DNA of 36,936 nt, from the NCBI GenBank assembly GCA_964646815.1, contig CAZYFH010000036.1, positions 1 through 36,936 on the forward strand. Reading direction: 5' to 3'. Position numbers and translations under genes: made by a program. The DNA comes from CAZYFH01 sp964646815 (GTDB lineage Bacteria; Acidobacteriota; Vicinamibacteria; Vicinamibacterales; UBA8438). Shown here in pieces: positions 6,701 through 15,047 of the stretch (positions are counted from its first letter, which is position 1; the number at the start of each line of letters is the position of its first letter). Below the pieces are notes generated by a model. The model worked only from the letters and a program-made list of their open reading frames with translations, did not search any database and was not told the DNA's origin.

Positions 6701-9088
6701 CTAATACCCCTCCACCACTGGAAACCGCTCGTCATCCGGCTGCGGCTGCACGCCGAAGGCGTTGAGCGCCATCGACACCATCCGATACCGTGCGGCGGTT
6801 GCGGCGATGCTCATCATCTGGTGCGTGTCGTAGCGCTCGGACAGGTTAGCCCACGTCGCATCGGAAATCATCGAGTCGCGATACATCTCGTTGGCAGCGT
6901 CGATGAGCGCTAGCTCATTGGCGTTCCACCCCGGCTGGTCTCGTCCTTGCGCGATCCACAGCGGCTCGAGTCCGTGGTCACGCGCGCGACCGACGCTGCC
7001 GACGTGCTTCGCCCACTCGTAGACCGCCTGTGCGTTCCACCCGGTGCGCAGGATGAGCAGCTCGCGATCGTGAGGCGTCAGCCGTGATCGCTCGGGGTTC
7101 AGGATGTAGCCGTTGTTCGTGGCGCGCGCCTCTGCCATCTGCGGGTGCCGGCGAAACGTCCGCGACACACGCAGCCCGTCGCCGTCGACGGGCTCGATAC
7201 GCGGTGCGCTCAGAGGCGGCTCGGGCTCGGGCACGACGACCGTGTAGCCGACATCCTCGGTCGGCATGCGCGCCGTCGCGTCGGCATCAGCCTGGATGCC
7301 GAGCGAGTTAAACAGGATGGCTTGCGCGGTGGTGTCGGCGACTGTCATCACGGCGTCGACCATGTTGCGGACGTCGTATTGTGCGGACAGGAACTTCCAG
7401 GTCTGGTCGGTGACCGACGAGTTCCGGAACAGCTCGTCGGCCAGCCCGACGAGTACGGATTCGAACTCGTTCCATGCCTCGGTGGGTCCTTGGGCGATGC
7501 GCACCACGTCGTCGTCGGTCAGGCCGGCCTCACCCGCACGGCTCGCGTGCGTTGCCCAGAGGTTGCCGTTCTGGGTGAGCCAGGCGGTGCGCAGGATCAG
7601 CATCGTGCGATGGCGCGGGGACAACGTCGAGTCGCTCGCGAGGTAGTGCGCGAAGGGAAAGACGCGGTCGGCCAGCGCGGGTACTCGCGCGAGCGTCCGC
7701 AGCGCGTTGCCGGGGTTGCCGTCCGCCGCATACCGGTCGACAACCGCGCGCTGATCGTCACTCCACTCTGCGGCCGGGAGCGGTGGCACGCGGGCCTGGG
7801 TCAGCCGCACAGCGGGCACGATGGTGCCGGGGAGTTCGGTGATGGCGTGCGCCGGTTCGATCCTGAGCAGGACGGAGTCATCTTCCTCCGTCAAGACGTA
7901 CAGATAGCCGTCGGGCCCCTGCCGCACGTCGCGGATGCGCTGCTTGAGCTCTGTGAGCAGCCACTCGCGGCGGACCTCCTGGCCCCGGCGGTTGAAGACA
8001 ATGCGCTCGAGGTGGCCGGTGCGCTGCATCCGACCGACCGTCATCGAGCCGACAAAGAGGTCGCCCTGCCACGCGGGAAAGTGCTCGCCGGTGTAGAACG
8101 TCAACCCTGATGGCGCGATCGACGGCCACCACATGATCTCCGGGCCTTGGAACTCTGGTAGCCACGGCGTCTCCGTGACCGGCACCCCCGAGTACTCGCG
8201 ACTGTACGATGCGAGCGGCCACCCGTAGTTCACTCCCGGCTTGACGATATTTGCCTCGTCGCCGCCTTGCGGTCCGTTCTCGGTCGCCCAGAGCTCGCCG
8301 GTGTCGGGGTGGAACACGAGACCGAGCTGGTTGCGGTGGCCCATCGAAAAAATCTCAGGCAGGTAGTCGGGATCTTCGGCGAAGGGGTTGTCGTCCGGGG
8401 CTGTCCCATCCGCGTTCATCCGAAGCAGCTTGCCGAAGTGGGTGCTCGGGTCCTGGGCGTAGTGCCCAGTCGACGCGAACTGGAAGGCGCCCCCGACGCT
8501 CATATAGAGCTTGTCGTCGGGTCCGAACAGGATCCGCGAGGCGGCGATGCCGCCACCCCAGCCGTCCGCGATGAAGATGTCGCGAACCTCGGTCAGGGCG
8601 CCGGCATCGAGGCGACCGCGCGCGAGCGCCACCGTTGCGCCCTGCCGGCCGTCGCGCTCCTCCGGTTTCGAGTACGTCAAATAGACGAGGCTGTCGTCGT
8701 CCGGGTGGACGGCAACGTCCATCAGCCCGGCGAGGAGGACCCCGGTGAATACCTCCGGCACACCCGGAATGTCACGATCGAGAAGCTGGCCGTTGCGAAT
8801 CACGCGCAGCGTACCTTTGTCGCGCTCGGTCACTAGGATGTCGCCGTTGTGTCGGAAGGCGAGTCCCCACGGATGGGTGAGTCCGGCCGCGATAGGCACG
8901 ACCCGAATCCTTGGATGCTCGGCCGTGTGCAAGACCACCGGTCCATCGGGCGGCGGCAACCCCGGTACGCCCCGCAGCGACGTTGCGCCTTGTCGGTTCT
9001 GCGCTGAGATCACCGTCCCCGCGAGCATAAGACTGATCGCGACGGCGAGCGGGAGACGACACGGTCCAATACGACACACGTGGCTCAT
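6701..9088 (-). CDS. Secreted PQQ-type sugar dehydrogenase fused to two CMD-like domains
   Basis: 795 residues with a signal peptide. GGAGGA lies before the ATG. Residues about 60-410 are a glucose/sorbosone dehydrogenase-type six-bladed propeller: LTHPWGLAFRHNGDILVTER (70-89), SMGHRNQLGLVFHP (248-261) and ATENGPQGGDEANI (268-281), the loops that carry calcium and PQQ contacts. Residues about 440-600 and 640-785 each resemble carboxymuconolactone decarboxylase-like alpha-helical domains, with HRTMLILRTAWL...WATHASRAGEAGL and DRELLILRTGWNAQAVYEWAKHV. The redox cysteines of AhpD-type members are absent, so these are of the decarboxylase/lactone-binding kind. The fusion implies oxidation of a sugar or lactone precursor and further handling of the product in one exported protein. 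Substrate unknown. Stop at 6701 borders a pseudogene. Confidence 0.85.
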   Translation of the reverse strand: MSHVCRIGPCRLPLAVAISLMLAGTVISAQNRQGATSLRGVPGLPPPDGPVVLHTAEHPRIRVVPIAAGLTHPWGLAFRHNGDILVTERDKGTLRVIRNGQLLDRDIPGVPEVFTGVLLAGLMDVAVHPDDDSLVYLTYSKPEERDGRQGATVALARGRLDAGALTEVRDIFIADGWGGGIAASRILFGPDDKLYMSVGGAFQFASTGHYAQDPSTHFGKLLRMNADGTAPDDNPFAEDPDYLPEIFSMGHRNQLGLVFHPDTGELWATENGPQGGDEANIVKPGVNYGWPLASYSREYSGVPVTETPWLPEFQGPEIMWWPSIAPSGLTFYTGEHFPAWQGDLFVGSMTVGRMQRTGHLERIVFNRRGQEVRREWLLTELKQRIRDVRQGPDGYLYVLTEEDDSVLLRIEPAHAITELPGTIVPAVRLTQARVPPLPAAEWSDDQRAVVDRYAADGNPGNALRTLARVPALADRVFPFAHYLASDSTLSPRHRTMLILRTAWLTQNGNLWATHASRAGEAGLTDDDVVRIAQGPTEAWNEFESVLVGLADELFRNSSVTDQTWKFLSAQYDVRNMVDAVMTVADTTAQAILFNSLGIQADADATARMPTEDVGYTVVVPEPEPPLSAPRIEPVDGDGLRVSRTFRRHPQMAEARATNNGYILNPERSRLTPHDRELLILRTGWNAQAVYEWAKHVGSVGRARDHGLEPLWIAQGRDQPGWNANELALIDAANEMYRDSMISDATWANLSERYDTHQMMSIAATAARYRMVSMALNAFGVQPQPDDERFPVVEGY

Positions 9089-9115
9089 CGGATTCCTCCA
9101 CGGACGAGTGACATC

Positions 9116-9132
9116 AATCTACCCGAACCGGT
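9116..9132 (-). promoter_or_regulatory. Shared promoter-like motif upstream of the sugar dehydrogenase gene
   Basis: The minus strand reads ACCGGTTCGGGTAGATT, with TAGATT as a plausible -10 box 27 bases before the ATG at 9088. It matches the motif at 6094-6110 in its first 13 bases, suggesting common control of the two operons. Confidence 0.4.
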
Positions 9133-9200
9133 GCCCTCGTGCGAAATAGATTACGCTTGAGCAGGGTTCGGCTACGGCCCCGAGGGAGGCGACGACGATC

Positions 9201-9410
9201 ATGAGCTTCTGCGAGCACTGTGAAGGCCAACGATTCGATCGGGCGCAGGTCCTGCGCGCGCTCCGTGCGACGCGCAAGGGGCTGCAGACACAGGGCCGCG
9301 TCTGCGGAGGCGACGAGGCGATCGCGCTCGCTATCCAAGCGGTCCATGCCCTTGAGATTCCCCATCTCGAGCCGTTCGATGAGGTGGCCGAGGGCGAAGT
9401 GATTCACTGA
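9201..9410 (+). CDS. Small CxxC protein
   Basis: 69 residues, starting MSFCEHCEGQRFDRAQVLRA with a CxxC pair at residues 4-7 and a third Cys at 35. GGGAGG lies 12-17 bases before the ATG. The rest is a short helical protein ending in an acidic tail (EPFDEVAEGEVIH). The plus-strand reading is preferred to the overlapping minus-strand frame because it is acidic, has the CxxC pair and a ribosome binding site. A zinc-binding or redox role is possible but I do not recognise a named family. It is transcribed divergently from the sugar dehydrogenase and converges on the DUF1552 gene. Confidence 0.6.
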   Translation: MSFCEHCEGQRFDRAQVLRALRATRKGLQTQGRVCGGDEAIALAIQAVHALEIPHLEPFDEVAEGEVIH

Positions 9411-9423
9411 TCCCGGCCGCGGG

Positions 9424-10785
9424 TCAAGTATCTAACTCCGTCAGTGGTCCGATGCTGTTGCCGAACGTGTTCCCGGGTACCCCCATGCGCTGGAGCAACG
9501 ACAGGTGCAGGCTCGCCAGGTCTGTTGGCTCCCTGAAATCGAGGGCGCGCCCGCTTCTGATGGTCCCGCCGCCGCGGCCCGCGACGAGGGTTGGCAAATC
9601 GTTCGGGTCATGCTCGTTGCCATCGCCGAGCGTTGCGCCGTAGACGACCATGCTGTTGTCGAGCAGGGTGCCGCCGTCCGGTTCCTGGATCGCGCTCAGA
9701 CGGCCCAGCAGGTAGGCGACCTGCTGGTGGTGCCACCGCACCACCTCTGCGTACATGGTCCGCTTTTCTGCGGGCGAGTCCCACGAGGTCACGCCGTCGT
9801 CGTCCTCGGTGTTGCCCGATGCGTTCTTGTAGTGCGACAGGGCGTGCCAGGTGCCACGGACGTTGGGGATGAAGTTGAAATAGCGATTCGATTGTCCATG
9901 GTCAAGCATGAACGTGCAGACACGCGTCGCATCGGACTGGAAGGCCGCGACTAGAAGATCCAGCATCAGCCGTACGTACTCCTGGTGGTCGGCGGGGATC
10001 CCTGGCGCGGGTGTCGTCAGGGTGTCGGTCAACGTACGGTCGTTGTGCATCTGGTCCGATTGACGCTCGGAGAACTCGATGCGCCGTTCGAGCGCATGGA
10101 TCGACTCGAAGTACTCGTCGAGACGGTACTGATCGATGTGGCTCGCGATTTGACGGAGAGCCGCGGCGTCCTCGATCACCGCGTCCAGGACCGAGCGGCG
10201 GCTGGCACCGCCCGAGGGCGGCCGGAACAGACGATCGAACACGGCGCGCGGCTCGATCTCACGAGCCATCGGCCGGTCGGCCGCCGACCACGAGATGGCG
10301 TTGCGCGGCAGCGAGTTCGAGAAGAATCCTTCGCCCTGCAGCGACAGCTCAAGCGAGGGGAGCAGTGTCGTGTCGCGCAGATGTCTCGCCGCGACCTGGT
10401 CGGCGGACATCCCCCCCGCGCTGACCGCACGCCTGTCATAGTCGAACCCGGTCAGCCAGGTGGGCGTCCCGCCCACATGACCGTTCCCGAGCGGTGTCCA
10501 GATATTGCGCGGGATGACGATGTCACTTTTGAATGGCTCCAGCGGGCTCATCCATTCGTTGAGCCTCACGAGTTGCCCGTCGGCGGCGATCTCGCTCGGG
10601 TGCCACGTGCCCCGTGCGATCCCGTTCGGGAAATAGAGATAGGCCAGTCGTGTGATCGGCGCCGCCGTGCCGCGCGTCTGGCCGACAGCGGCGAGCGGCG
10701 GGCGCATGACGTCGAGCAGCGGTAGCGCGAGTGTCGCGCCCAACCCGCGGAGCACCGTGCGCCTGGAGATCCGGCGGTGCGTCAT
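9424..10785 (-). CDS. DUF1552 protein with Tat signal
   Basis: 453 residues of the DUF1552 family, exported proteins almost always encoded next to DUF1592-type cytochromes in Planctomycetota and Acidobacteriota. The N-terminus HRRISRRTVLRGLGATLALP is a twin-arginine signal. Family phrases are YLYFPNGIARGTWHP, GNGHVGG, VCTFMLDHGQSNRYF, DGGTLLDNSMVVYGATLGDG, HDPNDLPTLVAGRGGG and the C-terminal LASLHLSLLQRMGV. The fold is related to sulfatase/DUF1501-type alkaline phosphatase-like proteins, but no reaction is established. Its ATG overlaps the last four bases of the DUF1592 gene, which shows translational coupling, and GGAGG precedes it. The two products probably act together in the periplasm. 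Confidence 0.9.
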   Translation of the reverse strand: MTHRRISRRTVLRGLGATLALPLLDVMRPPLAAVGQTRGTAAPITRLAYLYFPNGIARGTWHPSEIAADGQLVRLNEWMSPLEPFKSDIVIPRNIWTPLGNGHVGGTPTWLTGFDYDRRAVSAGGMSADQVAARHLRDTTLLPSLELSLQGEGFFSNSLPRNAISWSAADRPMAREIEPRAVFDRLFRPPSGGASRRSVLDAVIEDAAALRQIASHIDQYRLDEYFESIHALERRIEFSERQSDQMHNDRTLTDTLTTPAPGIPADHQEYVRLMLDLLVAAFQSDATRVCTFMLDHGQSNRYFNFIPNVRGTWHALSHYKNASGNTEDDDGVTSWDSPAEKRTMYAEVVRWHHQQVAYLLGRLSAIQEPDGGTLLDNSMVVYGATLGDGNEHDPNDLPTLVAGRGGGTIRSGRALDFREPTDLASLHLSLLQRMGVPGNTFGNSIGPLTELDT

Positions 10786-12785
10786 GGCGTCGCCTCCTCG
10801 TCCGGGTGTTTCTTGTACTGGAACGGGTAGCTGACGACCACGGCCCGCAGCAGGGTCTGGAATCGAAACCCGTCGTTCTCGAGTACCGCGATGATCTGTC
10901 GTACGGCCGGCTCGTCGTAGTACTCCAGTTGACGGCCGAGCGCGTAAGCGAGCGTCTTCGAGACGGTCTGACGGACGAGATCGTCGTGACGCTCGTCGAG
11001 CAACACCCGCTTGAGACCCGCGGGTCCATTAAAAGTCGTGCCGCTCGGCAACGTGCCGTCGGCCGCGATGGGCGTGTGGATGTTCTTGTAGTATCGCTTT
11101 TCGGCGAACACGTTCGTGTCGTCGACCACCCGCACTTCGTCGGCCTCCGCCTCGGTCTCCACTCGGGTGCGGAAGTGATAGCTGTCGCGCCAGCGGCCGA
11201 AGTAATCGAAGTTCTCGAGCCCGAACCCAATCGGGTCGATCTGGCTGTGACAGACGCGGCACGTCTCGTCGCTGGAGTGCATCTCAAGCTTTTCCCGAAA
11301 GCTCTGGTGCTCGAGGGCGGCGACCTCTTCGTCCAACACGCCGGCGTTCGGCGGTGGCGGTGGTGGTGGCGTGCCAAGGAGGGTGTCGAGCACGTAGTGC
11401 CCGCGCTTGACTGGGCTGGTGTCCTTGTAGTTTGAGGTCAGCGCGAGGATGCTGCCGTGTCCGAGGATGCCACCGCGGTGGGGGTCGTCGAGGGCCACGC
11501 GGCGCATCCGCTGGCCCGCGACGTGCTCCATGCCGTAGAGCGTCGTCGCCAGTTCTTCGTTAACGAACGTGTAGTCAGCGTCGATCAGCTGCCGGATCGG
11601 CTCGTTGTTACGCAGCAGCGACATGAAGAACATCGACGTCTCGTCCCGCATCGCCGTCATCAGCGTGTCGGTGCACCACGGATTGTCAATCGGATCGAGC
11701 CAGATGCGAGTGCCAACGTGCTGGAAGCCGAGCCATTGCGCGGCGAAGACGCTGCCGAGCGTGTCGGCCTTCGGGTCGGCGAGCATCCGGTCGACCTGTT
11801 GCGCCAGCGTCTCCGGGTCGCTCAGCGCGCTCCGGTCTGCCAACTCGAAGAGCTCGTCGTCCGGCATCGAGGCCCACAGAAAGTACGACAGACGCGCGGC
11901 GAGCTCCCAGTCGCTCACCCGGAACGCCTGCGGTGCGTCGTGACCGGCCTCGACTCGCAGGAGAACGTTCGGCGAGATCAGCACCGCCTGTAGCACAATC
12001 TTGACCGCGTCCTCGAACCCCTGGCCCGACGCGCGTGCCCGCCGGAACTGACCGACGGCGCGATCGACCTCATCTTCCGTCGGTGGTCGCCGGTAGGCGC
12101 GCAGCAGAAATCGGCGCAGAATCCGGTCCGCCGCCTGGTGCTCGGTCACCCCCGGGCCCGGCTCGGCGACAAGGACGAGCGCGCGTGCGCGCCGCTGCTC
12201 GGGCGTCGTCGGCCTGACCGGTAACGCCAATTCGATGACCCGCTCAGCCGCGACAATGTATCGCTCCATTAGCGTCGACTGAAGGAACAGCGTGTTCGCC
12301 GAGTTGTCGAAGCCGCTGGCCCCGGCCAGTTCAGCGGGGAACCGCGATGCCGGCCGAAGGTCGATCCCGACCAGATCACGCATCGTGTTGTCGAACTCCC
12401 GGTGGGTGAGTCGACGCATCCGCTCGAAGCCAGGATCGTTGATCGTGGAGTAGTCGAACCCGTCGATCGCGTTGGTCAACAAGACAAGGAGGCCGTCCCG
12501 CTCAGCGACGGACGGCTGCGGCGCCCCGGCCGGCGGCATCTTGCCGACCTCGAGCGCGCCGATCACACGTGTCCAGGCCTCGCGATTGCGGACCAACGGC
12601 CGCTGGTCGAGCATGGCCGACAAGTTGACCCCTGCCGTCTGTGTCTGGGCTCCGTGACATGCGAAGCAGTACTGTTCGACGAGCGGCTGGATCGGATGGG
12701 TGTTGCCTGTCTCCTGAGCGTCCGCTGGTGTGACGGTTGCCGCGATCAGCGCCCCGGCGCAGAGGGTTCGCTGAAGCGCCCTCAT
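10782..12785 (-). CDS. DUF1592/DUF1588/DUF1585 protein with planctomycete-type cytochrome c motif
   Basis: 667 residues, signal peptide to about residue 24. A first haem-type motif CFACHG sits at 40-45 (PSCyt1-like). Following it are the usual five domains of this family: DUF1587 (YSTINDPGFERMRRLTHREF), DUF1595, DUF1592 (RVSDWELAARLSYFLWASMP), DUF1588 (GILGHGSILALTSNYKDTSP, then KRGHYVLDTLLG and a run of seven prolines) and DUF1585 at the C-terminus (YALGRQLEYYD). A second CxxCH, TCRVCHSQIDPIGFGLENFD, lies near residue 508. The protein is an exported dihaem-like redox partner of the DUF1552 protein; family function is not established, though links to polymer or sulfated glycan breakdown have been proposed. 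First gene of the pair. Confidence 0.9.
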   Translation of the reverse strand: MRALQRTLCAGALIAATVTPADAQETGNTHPIQPLVEQYCFACHGAQTQTAGVNLSAMLDQRPLVRNREAWTRVIGALEVGKMPPAGAPQPSVAERDGLLVLLTNAIDGFDYSTINDPGFERMRRLTHREFDNTMRDLVGIDLRPASRFPAELAGASGFDNSANTLFLQSTLMERYIVAAERVIELALPVRPTTPEQRRARALVLVAEPGPGVTEHQAADRILRRFLLRAYRRPPTEDEVDRAVGQFRRARASGQGFEDAVKIVLQAVLISPNVLLRVEAGHDAPQAFRVSDWELAARLSYFLWASMPDDELFELADRSALSDPETLAQQVDRMLADPKADTLGSVFAAQWLGFQHVGTRIWLDPIDNPWCTDTLMTAMRDETSMFFMSLLRNNEPIRQLIDADYTFVNEELATTLYGMEHVAGQRMRRVALDDPHRGGILGHGSILALTSNYKDTSPVKRGHYVLDTLLGTPPPPPPPNAGVLDEEVAALEHQSFREKLEMHSSDETCRVCHSQIDPIGFGLENFDYFGRWRDSYHFRTRVETEAEADEVRVVDDTNVFAEKRYYKNIHTPIAADGTLPSGTTFNGPAGLKRVLLDERHDDLVRQTVSKTLAYALGRQLEYYDEPAVRQIIAVLENDGFRFQTLLRAVVVSYPFQYKKHPDEEATP

Positions 12786-12872
12786 GTAGTTGCCCCGATG
12801 CTCATGCTCAGACCTCGGTTTCAGGTCCTCTGTCTCAGAGAATGATCCTGCCGCTGCGCGAAACCTACCCCG

Positions 12873-12884
12873 CGTGAGCTCACG
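12873..12884. repeat. 12-base perfect palindrome
   Basis: CGTGAGCTCACG between the DUF1592 start and the cupin end. It could be an operator half-site pair for the DUF1592 gene (about 88 bases upstream of its ATG); no other copy was seen in the window. Confidence 0.25.
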
Positions 12885-12890
12885 TGCGTG

Positions 12891-12924
12891 GCTTCCGTAG
12901 CGCAGGTCTTCAGGCCTGCGAAGC
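12891..12924. repeat. REP-like imperfect hairpin
   Basis: The arms GCTTC...GAAGC enclose CGCAGGTC-TTCA-GGCCTGCG, an eight-base stem with one G-T pair and a four-base loop, with a five-base bulge in the left arm. It lies in the spacer between the cupin stop and the DUF1592 start, so it may end transcripts from upstream or be a dispersed extragenic palindrome. Only one copy is visible here. No T-run follows. Confidence 0.4.
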
Positions 12925-12990
12925 GCGAGGCTAGATCCTACATGGGTGCCACACGTGCGCTCCGGGGGCTAGCCCTAAGAACTAGGATAC

Positions 12991-13419
12991 TTACCGTCCC
13001 AGATAGTCGTCGTCGCTGACCGGTCCGAGCCAGCTGGTTTCGCCGCTGACGAAGGTCAGCTGCACCAGATGTGCGTCAGGCGCGGCGCCGTGCCAGTGAA
13101 CGACGCCCGGACCGGCGTAGACTGCCGTGCCTGGCGCTAGTTCCTGAATCGCCTGACCGCGCACCTGCGTGCGTCCGCGCCCTTCCTCCGCCGCGAGAAC
13201 CTGCCAGTTCCCATGGCTGTGCCAGTTCGACCGCGACCCCGGCTCGAACCGCAAACGGAGCGCGCGGATGTCCGAGGAGTCGGGGCGGCTCGGCGGGTCA
13301 CCGACGAAGTTGCTCTGCGCGGCGGTCGTCGACGGCTGGCCCAACGCGATCCACGCGACCGCCGTCGCGATGACGGTCGCCAGCAACAGGCTGATACGGG
13401 TCCGAACACGTGCGTCCAT
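12991..13419 (-). CDS. Secreted single-domain cupin
   Basis: 142 residues from the ATG at 13419, chosen because AGGAGG lies seven bases before it. An N-terminal signal/anchor (LLLATVIATAVAWIALG) is followed by a cupin barrel. The first metal motif is GSRSNWHSHGNWQVLAAEEG and the second is PGTAVYAGPGVVHWHGA, giving the His/Glu ligand set. VSGETSWLGPVSDDDY at the end is typical of periplasmic cupins of the carboxymuconolactone/quercetinase-like group. It probably binds a metal and a small organic acid; no reaction can be assigned. It lies 39 bases after the PQQ propeller gene on the same strand. Confidence 0.8.
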   Translation of the reverse strand: MDARVRTRISLLLATVIATAVAWIALGQPSTTAAQSNFVGDPPSRPDSSDIRALRLRFEPGSRSNWHSHGNWQVLAAEEGRGRTQVRGQAIQELAPGTAVYAGPGVVHWHGAAPDAHLVQLTFVSGETSWLGPVSDDDYLGR

Positions 13420-13458
13420 GGTGTCCTCCTGTCTGAGACCGCCGCAGCGCAATCTGCG

Positions 13459-14694
13459 CTACTCCACGGTCCAGAGCGTCAGCGCGCTAATGTCCTTGAC
13501 GAACAGCCGATTCCCAGAGAGCGTCGGCTGGGTCCACGTCTCACTCGTTGCCACGTCATATCGTGCGACCGGCTCGAACCCGGCCCGGCTGTGTCTGATG
13601 ACGACTAGCTCTGCGTCATCCTCCAGGGAGAAGATCGTATCGCCGGACCGCGCGATGGAGGCGTGTGAGGCCTGGCGCGGGGGGCTCGTCCAGAGTACGT
13701 CACCCGTGTCGAGATCGAGCCCAAAGTACTGGCCGCTGTTCAGGTGCGAGAGCCCGACCAGCACGCCCTCGCCGATCACGGCGTTGGCCATGTGCAGCGA
13801 CACCTCGTCGGTGTGCCAGACGTCCTCGGTGCGCCAGCCGTTGCCGGCGGGGACGACGCGAAACGCCGTGATGCCGTTGCCTCGACCTGCCTCGATGACG
13901 GTGTTTCCGTGCAAGAGCGGCGTTTGCGATGTGGTCGTTGACCCGGTGACGAACGGGCGCTCCCAGAGCAGCGCGCCGGTCTCGACGGAGACGCCGACGA
14001 AGTGCTCTTGCGTGAAGGTGACGATCTGTCGTGTCCCACCCAGATCGAAGAGCCGTGGCGAACCATACGCGGGTCCATCGCCGTCCCACGCCCAGCGGAC
14101 GTCTCCGCTGGCCACGTCGAACGCGGTCAACGCGCCGTCGTTGTGACCTCCGACATGCAGGATCACGAGATTGCCGACGACGATGGGTGACATCCCGGTG
14201 TGGTAAAGCGGCTCGACCGGGGGTGCCGGTTTGTGCCAGAGGCGATCGCCGGATTGGGCGTCGAACGCAGAGACGACGCCGGTGATGCCGAGCGTAAAGA
14301 GGCGGCCGTCGGCGAACGCCGGTGTCGACTTCGGTCCCTCGCGGTGTGGTGCGGTCGCGGGGTTCATCGTGAACGGCACGGGATAGGCGGTACGCCAGAG
14401 CGTCTCGCCGCTCGCGGCGTCGAGCGCCTGCATGACCTCGTCGTCGCCTTCCCTCGTGAAGAGATAAAGTCGGTCGTCGATCAGGATCGGCGTGGCATAG
14501 CCGAGACCGACCTCCCTGTTCCATTGCTGTGTGAGACGAGCAGGCCACGCGGCCGGCAAGCGAAACGACAGCACGGTTCCGTCACGGGCCGGTCCGCGCC
14601 ACTGAGGCCAGTCCTGCGCGACCGCCGACGGGGTGAATGTCGTTACCGCTGCCACGGCGGCGAGCCACACGAACCTGCGAGTATGTTGGGCCAT
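13459..14694 (-). CDS. Secreted PQQ-like beta-propeller protein
   Basis: 411 residues. A signal peptide (FVWLAAVAAVTTFTPSAVAQ) leads straight into DWPQWRGPARDG, the hallmark start of exported outer-membrane-type quinoprotein-like propellers. Six to seven blades follow with the pattern ALDAASGETLWRT, AFDAQSGDRLWHK, AFDVASGDVRWAW, GVSVETGALLWER and GLDLDTGDVLWTS. The calcium/PQQ catalytic residues of alcohol dehydrogenases are not evident, so it may be structural (BamB-like) or a ligand binder. TAGGAGA precedes the ATG and overlaps the stop of a 51-residue ORF. Likely operon: small ORF, this gene, cupin. Confidence 0.85.
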   Translation of the reverse strand: MAQHTRRFVWLAAVAAVTTFTPSAVAQDWPQWRGPARDGTVLSFRLPAAWPARLTQQWNREVGLGYATPILIDDRLYLFTREGDDEVMQALDAASGETLWRTAYPVPFTMNPATAPHREGPKSTPAFADGRLFTLGITGVVSAFDAQSGDRLWHKPAPPVEPLYHTGMSPIVVGNLVILHVGGHNDGALTAFDVASGDVRWAWDGDGPAYGSPRLFDLGGTRQIVTFTQEHFVGVSVETGALLWERPFVTGSTTTSQTPLLHGNTVIEAGRGNGITAFRVVPAGNGWRTEDVWHTDEVSLHMANAVIGEGVLVGLSHLNSGQYFGLDLDTGDVLWTSPPRQASHASIARSGDTIFSLEDDAELVVIRHSRAGFEPVARYDVATSETWTQPTLSGNRLFVKDISALTLWTVE

Positions 14695-14702
14695 CGGGTC
14701 TC

Positions 14703-14858
14703 CTAGGCGCCCGTGGTGAACGTCAGCGTCGCACCGAGACTGGTGAGGCGCACGACTGGCAAGGCGCGACGAGGGTTCATAGTCCGGGTATGTAACCGAG
14801 GCGCACCGAAGCCCAGGCGGGATGCATCGCCGGCCGAATGCAGCGGCACTTTCACCAT
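14703..14858 (-). CDS. Possible 51-residue leader ORF containing repeat copy A
   Basis: An ORF MVKVPLHSAGDASRLGFG... to ...SLGATLTFTTGA with AGGAG three bases before the ATG and a TATAAT box 17 bases upstream. Its stop overlaps the ribosome binding site of the PQQ propeller gene, as in a translationally coupled leader. Its sequence aligns in frame with an ORF at 24126-24311: shared residues include PL-S-GDASR and LPV-RL-SLGAT. It has no known family. It could instead be a structured RNA element that happens to be open; the conserved frame is the only argument for coding. Confidence 0.35.
   Translation of the reverse strand: MVKVPLHSAGDASRLGFGAPRLHTRTMNPRRALPVVRLTSLGATLTFTTGA
14728..14846 (-). 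repeat. Intergenic repeat, copy A
   Basis: About 119 bases alignable with 24138-24265 on the plus strand. Block 1 (14846-14818) differs from copy B at two of 29 positions and contains CCGGCGATGCATCCCG. Block 2 (14767-14728) matches at about 35 of 40 positions and ends CCAGTCTCGGTGCGAC. The middle is diverged and shorter by nine bases. See the matching entry for copy B. Confidence 0.7.
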
Positions 14859-14874
14859 GGGCTCCTAGGCGCGG

Positions 14875-14880
14875 ATTATA
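14875..14880 (-). promoter_or_regulatory. Candidate -10 box, PQQ propeller operon
   Basis: A perfect TATAAT on the minus strand 16 bases before the ATG at 14858, context CGCTATAATCCGC. A clear -35 box is not seen. The bases from 14881 to 15047, between this box and the stop of the DUF1499 gene, hold nothing I can support. Confidence 0.4.
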
Positions 14881-15047
14881 GCGGGTCGTCGCTGCGGATT
14901 GGACCGTCGTTCATTTCCCGCAGATGCCACTCCAGAGCACTTGCCTGACCGGCGCCGTCCTGGGCCGAACGCGCCCAGGCACATGAGATCCTGGCCCCCG
15001 GACGCCGGGTGGGCGCCCGTGGACGAGCTACGGGGCGCCACGGACCG

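Noticed and set aside
7145..8110. 321-codon plus-strand open frame over the sugar dehydrogenase
   Set aside because: Antisense shadow; the minus strand holds the continuous two-domain protein.
11343..11366. GGTGGC-type short tandem repeat inside the DUF1592 gene
   Set aside because: It encodes the run of prolines normal in the DUF1588 linker of this family.
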